Shown: positions 1 to 5,805 of the stretch, piece by piece
Layout of the letters: every line of letters starts with the position of its first letter
Position numbering within the stretch: position 1 is the first letter of the stretch
NCBI GenBank assembly: GCA_036505275.1
Contig: DASXTS010000018.1
Coordinates: forward strand, 1-19,561
Reading direction: 5' to 3'
Source of the DNA: DASXTS01 sp036505275
Lineage (GTDB): Bacteria > Actinomycetota > Actinomycetes > Mycobacteriales > Pseudonocardiaceae
Length of the DNA stretch: 19,561 bases
Notes under the pieces: model-generated
What the model saw: the letters and a program-made list of their open reading frames with translations, nothing else
Database searches by the model: none
What the model was told of the DNA's origin: nothing
Translations under genes and position numbers: made by a program

Positions 1-115
1 AGTAGGTACCGCAACCGGCCGGACCGGTGGACTTGACTCGGGACGGCCGCCCAGACCTCCTGGATGTCGGACGCGCCGCTTGCGATGCAGCGCGACCATG
101 GCTGCCTGCGGACAA

Positions 116-434
116 TTACTGAACGTCAGTTGTCGGCACGGTGAGACCGTTCCCGCACCGCTGCGTCCACGCCCGTGACCCCCGCCATATCGGCCACGCC
201 GAACAAGCCACAAGCAGGGTGACGACCGGGACCCGATCAAGAGCAGGACAAGGTGTGGTCAAACCACCGGGTCGACCAGGGCCCGCCGCACATGTCGAAC
301 AGGCCCCAGAGCGACGGCAGCCGTCCCCGCTGGCCGAAGAAGATCGAAACCAGGATTGCGGCAAGCCCGTAGGCAGCGGCATAGACCCAGGTCACGATGG
401 CTGCAGCCCGCGCGTTACGCACCAACGCCTCCAT
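116..434 (-). pseudogene. Frameshifted small integral membrane protein
   Basis: The ATG at 434 opens a frame encoding two hydrophobic segments (around VTWVYAAAYGLAAILVS) and a soluble loop with LPSLWGLFDMCGGPW, but it stops at 237. The continuation lies in another minus frame, where RVPVVTLLVACSAWPIW forms a further membrane segment and reading ends at 116. The join lies near 240-265 and may need more than one indel. The start overlaps the 3' end of the upstream membrane pseudogene by 20 bases, suggesting the two were once translationally coupled. I cannot name the family; the short multi-helix layout with a GGPW loop resembles small uncharacterised actinobacterial membrane proteins, but that is recall, not a search. 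The only other reading would be two separate micro-ORFs, which is less likely. Confidence 0.5.
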
Positions 435-1644
435 TCACCGGCCGGCGGCGTCCACGAGGAACCGCGCAAGCCACGACGAGGACGAGGTACAGCGCCGAGA
501 ACAAGGTGGCGACCCACGCGCCGAGGGGCGTGCTCGGATCCAGCTCCGGGCGAAAGGGCGGGCCCAAGAAGGCGAGCGGCGCCAGGGAGAAGGCGACCAC
601 GCCGCACACCAGGCGCACCCACGGCAGTCCGCGGCCGTCCGCGGCCGACGAGCGCGATGCCGCCGAGCATGCCGAACAGCACCAGCCCGATCGCGCCACT
701 GCCCTGACCGGTGGTCAGCAGGGTGGTGATGGCGCCGGGCAGGGACAGGGCCGCGACCGGGAACAGCAGCGGCACGAAGACCAGCGAGCGTTGCCCGCGG
801 CGGTGACCGAGGCGGCGCCGGTGCTCCGCCCAGCCGAGCAGCGCCCCGATCACCACACCGGGAATGAGCACACAGCGCCATGGGTGCCCAGCCAGGTGAC
901 GCTGGACTCCGGTCCGGCGAGCTGGGCCATGTACTCGCGCAGGGCGCAGGCCCAGGCGAGGCCGACCACCGCGCCGGCCGCCACCAGCCGCAGCGCCCCG
1001 GACCGGCCGACCGCGCCGACCGCGCCGACCGCGGACCCGATCGAGAGGTGCGGGATCGCACTGGCCAGCGCCAACACGGCGACGAACGACCAGAGGTAGG
1101 CGGCCACCCACGCGCCGCGCGGCGTGCTCAATGCCAGCCCCGGACCACCGACAAGGCCCGCCGTCAAAGCCCAAGCCGGGATGGTGGCGAGGGGCAGCAG
1201 GCCGCAGGCCAAGCGCGCCCAGAGCGGACCCCGACCCGACAGCGCGAACCCGCCGGCCATACCGATCAGCGGGATCGCGATCGCGCCGCCCCCGACCCCG
1301 TCCTCGAGGATCGCGGCCATGTCCATCGGGTTGCTGAACAGCAGCGCGGCGAACAGCAGCGGCCACAGCGCCAGCCACCGCCACCCGCGGCGTCCGCCCG
1401 TCGCACGAAGATGCGAGGCCCAACCGAGCAACGCCCCGACGAGGACGCCAGGCAGCAGGATCCAGCCGAACGTGCCGACCCAGTGGACGTGCGACTGCGA
1501 ACCCGCGACCTCGGCCATCATGCCCCGCAGGCCGGCCGCCCAGGCCAGCCCGCAGAGGCCTCCGATCAAAAGCCTTGCCACCAGCCCACGGCTGGTCCTG
1601 ACCAGCTCGGGCGAAGGCCGCACTCCCGCAACCGCACTCGTCAT
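415..1644 (-). pseudogene. Frameshifted, internally duplicated membrane protein
   Basis: The ATG at 1644 has a strong ribosome site (GGAGGT, 7 bases upstream). The protein is built from two homologous halves of about 170-180 residues. Half A (residues ~26-200) contains HWVGTFGWILLPGVLVGALL, GAIAIPLIGMAGGFALSGRG and STPRGAWVAAYLWS. Half B repeats this order as TWLGTHGAV, LIPGVVIGALLGWAE, GAIGLVLFGMLGGIALVGRG and STPLGAWVATLFSA. Half B is broken twice: a 1-2 base indel near 868-880, and a perfect 10-bp tandem duplication at 627-646 which, if one copy is removed, restores the frame exactly. The final frame stops at 415. Both halves are rich in predicted membrane helices. Function is unknown; no catalytic motif is visible. 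As it stands, translation would end at 850 after about 264 residues, giving half A and the start of half B. Confidence 0.65.
627..646. repeat. 10-bp perfect tandem duplication causing a frameshift
   Basis: The unit GTCCGCGGCC occurs at 627-636 and again at 637-646. It falls in the second half of the minus-strand membrane pseudogene, between the conserved GGIALVGRG stretch and the following LPWVRLVCG stretch. Deleting one unit joins these segments in a single frame in the same arrangement as the first half of the protein (FALSGRGPLWARLACG). This makes a replication-slippage duplication the direct cause of the break. Confidence 0.8.
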
Positions 1645-1701
1645 CGCGATTACCTCCAGTCAAACGTACGGAGTGATCAGCAGCCGAGCTGATGCCGTGC
1701 T

Positions 1702-1878
1702 TTACGCGGTGACCGCCGTCCGGCGCGGCCAGATCAGCAGCGCCACGGCGACCAGGGTCAGCGCGATCCCGGCTACGGGCGAACACCTGCCCCGACACCG
1801 GAACGCCGTCGATGACGAATGCCGGAATTCCGAGTGCAGCCGACAGCAGCCGTGAGGCAATGACGGTGTCGATGCCGC
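1702..1878 (-). pseudogene. C-terminal fragment of a small membrane protein
   Basis: Reading leftward from about 1876, one minus frame encodes TVIASRLLSAALGIPAFVID followed by GVPVSGQVFA; a different minus frame then encodes GIALTLVAVALLIWPRRTA and stops at 1702. Removing one C from the run complementary to GGG at 1777-1779 joins the two into a single tail with a hydrophobic helix and a basic end, as in many small multi-pass proteins. There is no start codon or N-terminal part: the coding sense stops abruptly at about 1880, where a plus-strand kinase fragment begins. It is therefore the 3' end of a gene whose 5' end has been deleted. The family is not recognised. Confidence 0.55.
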
Positions 1879-1884
1879 GGCGGG

Positions 1885-2010
1885 CTGGTTCAGGGCTCCG
1901 GCCTGCACGGCCTGGCCGACCGGGTGGCCGCCCTCGGCGGCACCCTGCGTATCGACAGCGCACCCGGCGCCGGCACCACGCTGACCGCGGAGCTGCCATG
2001 CGAGTCGTGA
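1885..2010 (+). pseudogene. 3' end of a NarL-type sensor histidine kinase
   Basis: The frame ending with TGA at 2008-2010 encodes GSGLHGLADRVAALGG and then RIDSAPGAGTTLTAELP, the classic G2-box and terminal strand of the HATPase_c domain in sensor kinases. Only about 40 codons remain; an in-frame stop at 1861 closes the frame upstream and the dimerisation domain, N box and sensor region are missing. The stop overlaps the start of the following response-regulator gene (ATG at 1998), the normal arrangement for a kinase/regulator operon. The truncation point, about 1880-1890, coincides with the loss of the 5' end of the minus-strand membrane gene, so one deletion probably removed the divergent promoter region and both 5' ends. 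Confidence 0.75.
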
Positions 2011-2648
2011 TCGCCGAAGATCAGGTCCCGCTACGCGAGGGCCTGGCCCGGCTCTTCAGGGACGCCGGCCGTGAGGTGGTCGCCGCCCTGGGCGACGCCG
2101 GCGGCCTGCTCGCCGCGGTCGCCGCCAGCCACCCGGACCTGGTCGTCGTGGACATCCGCATGCCCCCGACCTTCACCGACGAAGGGGGCTCGGGCGGCCC
2201 GCGAGCTCAAGCAGGAGTACCCCGACCTCGGCGTGCTGGTGCTCTCCCAGCACGTCGAGACAACCCACTCGGTGCAGCTGGTCAAGCTCGGCGGCTTCGG
2301 ATACCTCCTCAAGGACCGGGTGCTGGAGGTCGGCGACTTCCTCGCCGCCGCGGAACGCATCGCCCGGGGCGGATCGGCGCTCGACCCCCACGTGGTGGCG
2401 GGCCTGGTCTCGGCGCGCGGCGACAACGACCCGCTCGCCACCCTCACGGACCGCGAACACACCGTCTCGAACTGATGGCCCAAGGACTGACCAACGCCGG
2501 CATTGCCAAACGGCTCTACCTCAGTGAACGCACCGTCGAGGCGCACGTGCGCCACGTGCTCACCAAGCTCGACGTGCCCGACACCGAGGACGGCCACCGG
2601 CGCGTGCTGGCCGTGCTCACCCATCTGAGTGCGGCCCGGTCGCTCTGA
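1998..2648 (+). pseudogene. NarL/LuxR-family response regulator with two compensating frameshifts
   Basis: The ATG at 1998 gives MRVVIAEDQVPLREGLARLF with the acidic pair E7/D8 and phospho-acceptor D52 (VVDIRMPP). An extra G in the G-run at 2184-2188 throws the frame off; the true protein continues in another frame with ARELKQEYPDLGVLVLSQHV, a lysine in GYLLKDRV and the linker, up to LATLTDREH. One missing C near 2466 then returns the reading to the original frame for the HTH (NAGIAKRLYLSERTVEAHVR) and the end at 2648. Correcting both single-base changes gives a normal regulator of about 216 residues. Uncorrected, the first frame also stays open to 2648 but reads about 90 nonsense residues in the middle. 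It is cotranscribed with the kinase remnant. Both indels are in short homopolymers, so consensus error is possible. Confidence 0.75.
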
Positions 2649-2836
2649 CCCGCTGCTCGCCACGGCGGCGGGGACGGTGTGAGTCGGCGAGGCGGCAATC
2701 CTTGCCGGCTGGGCCATCTCTTCGGGAGCGTCCCGGTGGGTCCGGCACCGCCGGTGGGGCGACGCCTACGACACCAACCGCAGGCAGTCCCGCGATGGCT
2801 GTCGCCGCGCACTCGGCTGGTGGAACTCCGTAGGGG

Positions 2837-2857
2837 CCAGGGCGGGGTAGGCCCTGG
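2837..2857. promoter_or_regulatory. Hairpin in the kinase leader, with an alternative pairing
   Basis: CCAGGGC (2837-2843) and GCCCTGG (2851-2857) form a perfect 7-bp stem with a 7-base loop. The right arm could instead pair over 6 bp with CCAGGG at 2873-2878. The element sits 70-90 bases upstream of the sensor kinase start, inside the 279-bp gap 2649-2927, which otherwise shows no gene. It could be a regulator-binding palindrome of this two-component operon or a structure in a leader transcript; the sequence does not decide. Confidence 0.35.
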
Positions 2858-2917
2858 TACCTGAGTACGACGCCAGGGATGGCTCCGAAGGGTCATCCGC
2901 GAGGCCGTCTGGCGCCG

Positions 2918-2923
2918 TAACCT
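2918..2923 (+). promoter_or_regulatory. Possible -10 hexamer for a leaderless kinase mRNA
   Basis: TAACCT lies 4 bases before the ATG at 2928, and no purine-rich ribosome site is visible in front of that ATG. In actinobacteria a TANNNT hexamer about 5-8 bases from the start codon often marks leaderless transcripts. No convincing -35 was found, so this is tentative. Confidence 0.3.
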
Positions 2924-2927
2924 GCGG

Positions 2928-4160
2928 ATGATGGCCAACCTCGCCGATGCCGCGCTGGCCGGTCTACACCGCATCGCCACGGGGCCGGACTACCCGGCGA
3001 TGCGAATGCCGGCGCGCTGGCGGCGGTTCAACCGGTACGCGGCGCCGGTCGCGGTGGTGCTCCTTGTCGCGTACAGCAGCGCCAACGTGGAATACCTCTC
3101 CGACGCCCGTGGCCGGGCGCTGCCGATGGCCTCGGCCTGGCTGATCGCAATTGCGACCGCGGTGCCGCTCGCGGTGGTCTTCAGGCGACCGTTGTGGGGC
3201 TGGCGGCTGTCCTACCTGGCGCTTTTCGCCGGCACGTTCAACGCCGGCTCGGACGAGCCGTGGCCGTGGAGCCCGGTCCAAGTGATCAACACGTTGGTCG
3301 TGCTCGCGGTCGTCGGACTGCGCGCCGACCCGGCCACGCGGTGCTGGATCGGCTTGTTCACGCTGATACCGGTCGTCACCTTCGTCCACCGGGACAGCGT
3401 CGTCGGAGTGGTCCTGCTGGTAGTCACCATCTTGGTGCTCAGCGACCTGGTCCGCCGCAACCGGCTGGCCCGTTCGGCCCTCGCCGAACAGGCCGAGCGC
3501 AACGAGTTGGAACAGGCTCGCCGGGCGGCGCTCGAGGAGCGGACCCGGATCGCCAGGGAGATGCACGACATCGTCGCCCATCACATGTCGATGATCGCCG
3601 TGCAGGGTGAGACGGCACCGTACCGGCTGCCGGCCATGGCGGATCCGGTGCGCGACGAGTTCACCGCGATCGCCGCCTCGGCTCGGGCGGCCCTCGCCGA
3701 CATGCGCCGGCTGCTCACCGTGCTGCGCAGCGACGGCACGTCGGCGCCGACGGCGCCGCAGCCCACCCTGGCCGACCTTGCCGAACTCGTAGCGGCCGCG
3801 GCCAGAGCCGGCATGGCGGTCAGCCTCGACCTGCTGCCGCCGCATCCCGACGCCGGTGGCCCCGCGGGCCTGACCGCCTACCGCATCGTGCAGGAGGCTC
3901 TGGCCAACGCCGCCCGCCATGCGCCGGGTGCGGCGGTGCAGGTCAGGGTGGACGGCGGGGACGGCGCGATCCAGGTGCAGATACGCAACGGGCCCGGCGC
4001 CCGCGGCAATGACGCCACGCGGGGCGCCGGGCACGGGCTCGCCGGGATGCGAGAGCGCGCTGCACTGCTCGGCGGCGCGCTCCAGGCTGGTCCCACCGAA
4101 GACGGCGGCTTCGCGGTGACGGCCGTCCTGCCGGACGACGACCGACGGGACATGCTGTGA
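2928..4160 (+). CDS. Two-component sensor histidine kinase (NarL/DesK type)
   Basis: This is a membrane sensor kinase of 410 residues. Hydrophobic segments lie at roughly 40-52, 68-86, 92-104, 118-131, 140-153 and 157-174, followed by a linker helix and the HisKA_3 dimerisation domain with the phospho-acceptor H213 in EERTRIAREMHDIVAHHMS. The HATPase domain carries the N box (YRIVQEALANAARHA, ~310-325) and the G box (GAGHGLAGMRERAALLGG, ~370-390). ATG at 2928 is used because the candidate leaderless promoter abuts it; an internal ATG at 3000 is an alternative. Its stop overlaps the start of the response regulator gene by 4 bases (GTGA), so the two are co-translated partners. The signal is unknown; with no extracytoplasmic sensor domain visible, it may sense the membrane or a partner protein. 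All key kinase residues are present. Confidence 0.92.
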   Translation: MMANLADAALAGLHRIATGPDYPAMRMPARWRRFNRYAAPVAVVLLVAYSSANVEYLSDARGRALPMASAWLIAIATAVPLAVVFRRPLWGWRLSYLALFAGTFNAGSDEPWPWSPVQVINTLVVLAVVGLRADPATRCWIGLFTLIPVVTFVHRDSVVGVVLLVVTILVLSDLVRRNRLARSALAEQAERNELEQARRAALEERTRIAREMHDIVAHHMSMIAVQGETAPYRLPAMADPVRDEFTAIAASARAALADMRRLLTVLRSDGTSAPTAPQPTLADLAELVAAAARAGMAVSLDLLPPHPDAGGPAGLTAYRIVQEALANAARHAPGAAVQVRVDGGDGAIQVQIRNGPGARGNDATRGAGHGLAGMRERAALLGGALQAGPTEDGGFAVTAVLPDDDRRDML

Positions 4161-4822
4161 TCAAGGTACTGATCGTCGACGACCAGGCCATGGTCCGCCA
4201 GGGCTTCGGTGCGCTGCTTGCCGCTCAGCCCGACCTGGTTGTGGTCGGCGATGCCGCGGACGGCGAGGAGGCGGTGCGCGAGGCACGCCGGCTCGACCCG
4301 GACGTGGTGCTGATGGACGTGCGGATGCCGGTGCTCGACGGGCTTGCCGCGACGCGGCGGCTGCTGGCCGGCCGACCCGGCGAAGGCGGGCCGCGGGTGC
4401 TCATCCTCACCACGTTCGACCTTGATGACTACGTCTACGAGGCGCTGCGTGCCGGTGCGAGCGGGTTCCTGCTCAAGGATGCGCCGGCGGCCGACCTGGT
4501 ACACGCCGTCCGCGTGGTCGCCAGCGGCGAAGCGCTGCTCGCGCCGTCGGTCACCCGCCGGCTGATCGCCGAGTTCGCCGCGCGGCCGGGGCGCGACCGG
4601 CCCCGCCCAACGGCGCTCAACGCGTTGACGCCGCGGGAGACCGAGGTGCTGCGGCTGATCGCGCGGGGCCGCTCCAACTCCGAGATCGCCGCGGACCTCG
4701 TGGTCGCCGAGCAGACCGTGAAGACCCACGTCGGTCGGATTCTCGGCAAGCTGTCGCTGCGCGACCGGGCACAGGCCGTCGTTCTGGCGTATGAGACCGG
4801 CCTCGTGGCGGCGGGCGAATAG
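4157..4822 (+). CDS. NarL/FixJ-family response regulator
   Basis: This is a cytoplasmic DNA-binding regulator of 221 residues that pairs with the kinase directly upstream. The receiver domain has the acidic pair D8-D9, the phospho-acceptor D54 in LMDVRMP, a Thr in LILTTFD (~85-86) and K107 in GFLLKDAP. The LuxR-type HTH follows at about 157-215 (LTPRETEVLRLIARGRSNSE and TVKTHVGRILGKL). The GTG start at 4157 overlaps the kinase TGA. Length and motif spacing are normal for the family. Its targets are unknown; the adjacent hydrolase and acyltransferase genes on the same strand 74 bases downstream are natural candidates, and inverted repeats flank the pair at 2837-2857 and 4867-4882. Confidence 0.94.
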   Translation: MIKVLIVDDQAMVRQGFGALLAAQPDLVVVGDAADGEEAVREARRLDPDVVLMDVRMPVLDGLAATRRLLAGRPGEGGPRVLILTTFDLDDYVYEALRAGASGFLLKDAPAADLVHAVRVVASGEALLAPSVTRRLIAEFAARPGRDRPRPTALNALTPRETEVLRLIARGRSNSEIAADLVVAEQTVKTHVGRILGKLSLRDRAQAVVLAYETGLVAAGE

Positions 4823-4866
4823 GTCCCTGGTAGCAGGGCGGGAACGGCGCCCAGGTCGGATGCCCA

Positions 4867-4882
4867 GGCGGCACTTGCCGCC
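4867..4882. promoter_or_regulatory. Inverted repeat between regulator and hydrolase genes
   Basis: GGCGGCA (4867-4873) and TGCCGCC (4876-4882) are perfect inverted arms separated by two bases, 15-30 bases upstream of the hydrolase ATG. A second small repeat, CCCTG/CAGGG, lies at about 4825-4838. In a 74-bp intergenic gap this could be a transcription-factor site or a weak attenuating hairpin. Confidence 0.35.
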
Positions 4883-4896
4883 GCACCCTGCCAGGC

Positions 4897-5805
4897 ATGA
4901 CGCGAGAGATCATCGCCGCAGCCGTGGTCGGCGCGGCCCTGCTCGGACCGCACCTGCCGGCGGACGGCGCGTCGCCGCCACATACCGCGCCCGCCGAGTC
5001 GTACGCCGAGTCGCCCGCCGAGTCGTACGCCGAGTCGTACGCCGCGAGCGCGGCGGCGATGCAGGCGGCGGGTGAGCCGTACACGGGTTGGGTGTCCGCT
5101 GGCCGCCGGTTCCTCGCGTTCAACCAGCACGGTGACGGCACGGTGGTGGAGGTGGTCGGCGACCTCGACACCGCGGACCGGATCGCCCTGCTGGTGCCGG
5201 GCGTCGATTCGACACTACGGGACTTCGACCGCGGCCTCGGCGGTGTCGCGCGGCGGGCGCTGGCGGTGCAGGCGCGCGCCATCTACGGCGCGGCGCGGGC
5301 CGCCGACCCCGGCGGACGAGTGGCCGTGGTTGCCTGGCTCGGGTACGACCCGCCGGCGGGACTGAGTCTCGACGCATTGCGCGAGCGGCCTGCGCGGCAG
5401 GGCGCCCTCAAGTTGGCGCAGTTCCTGGCCCGGGTTGCCGCGCGCCACCCGGCGGCGCGGATCACCGTGGTCGGGCACAGCTATGGGGGCGTGGTCGTCG
5501 GCCTCGCCGCCCGTTCCGCGCCACCGCAGGTGACCGACCTTGTCGCGCTGGGTGCACCCGGCATGGGCGCGGATCGGGCCGCCGACCTGCACACCGGAGC
5601 GCGGATCTGGTCCGCGCTCGCGGCCGACGACTGGATCCGCCACGTTCCGCAGATCCGGCTGCTCGATCTCGGCCACGGCAAGCGCCCAGCGGCCGCGTCG
5701 CTGGGCGCGTTCCCGCTGCCCACCGAGGGCGTGGCCGGACACGACGGCTACCTGGCTCCCGGCTCGGCCACCCTGGCCGCCCTGGCCGAGGTGGTGACCC
5801 GGTGA
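4897..5805 (+). CDS. Exported alpha/beta hydrolase (DUF1023-like)
   Basis: This is a 302-residue protein with a short basic N-terminus and hydrophobic stretch (IIAAAVVGAALLGP) that looks like a signal peptide. Next come a low-complexity AESY-repeat region (~32-50) and an alpha/beta-hydrolase fold. The nucleophile elbow is GHSYGG with S195, and the probable catalytic His is H282 in GHDGYL; the acid is likely one of the aspartates between 213 and 246. LVPGVDSTLRDF (~99-110) matches the strand and oxyanion region of actinobacterial DUF1023 proteins. The substrate cannot be deduced. The ATG at 4897 is favoured by the signal peptide, although no strong ribosome site precedes it. Its stop overlaps the GTG of the acyltransferase gene by 4 bases, so both are translated together, probably in the operon that begins with the two-component system. 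Confidence 0.85.
   Translation: MTREIIAAAVVGAALLGPHLPADGASPPHTAPAESYAESPAESYAESYAASAAAMQAAGEPYTGWVSAGRRFLAFNQHGDGTVVEVVGDLDTADRIALLVPGVDSTLRDFDRGLGGVARRALAVQARAIYGAARAADPGGRVAVVAWLGYDPPAGLSLDALRERPARQGALKLAQFLARVAARHPAARITVVGHSYGGVVVGLAARSAPPQVTDLVALGAPGMGADRAADLHTGARIWSALAADDWIRHVPQIRLLDLGHGKRPAAASLGAFPLPTEGVAGHDGYLAPGSATLAALAEVVTR
4993..5042 (+). repeat. In-frame 12-bp tandem repeats (AESY codons)
   Basis: Copies of GCCGAGTCGTAC, with one variant copy carrying an extra CCC, run tandemly and encode PAESYAESPAESYAESYA between the signal peptide and catalytic domain of the hydrolase. Copy number could change in multiples of three without breaking the frame. Confidence 0.7.

Noticed and set aside
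1812..1997. In-frame N-terminal extension of the broken response regulator
   Set aside because: The receiver domain begins at the ATG at 1998, overlapping the kinase stop; the upstream codons are low-complexity.
392..1999. Long 535-codon minus-strand open frame
   Set aside because: Only short parts (around 1876-1790 and 870-640) resemble protein; the rest is arginine/glycine-rich shadow of other frames. It is a mosaic of two broken genes, not one gene.
1..2648. Mobile element or integration hot spot as cause of the left-end decay
   Set aside because: No transposase, integrase, terminal inverted repeats, target duplication or tRNA was found; the lesions look like deletions and slippage.
2964..4034. 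Long minus-strand open frame opposite the sensor kinase
   Set aside because: Composition is typical antisense of a GC-rich gene and no domain is visible; the plus strand has a complete kinase.
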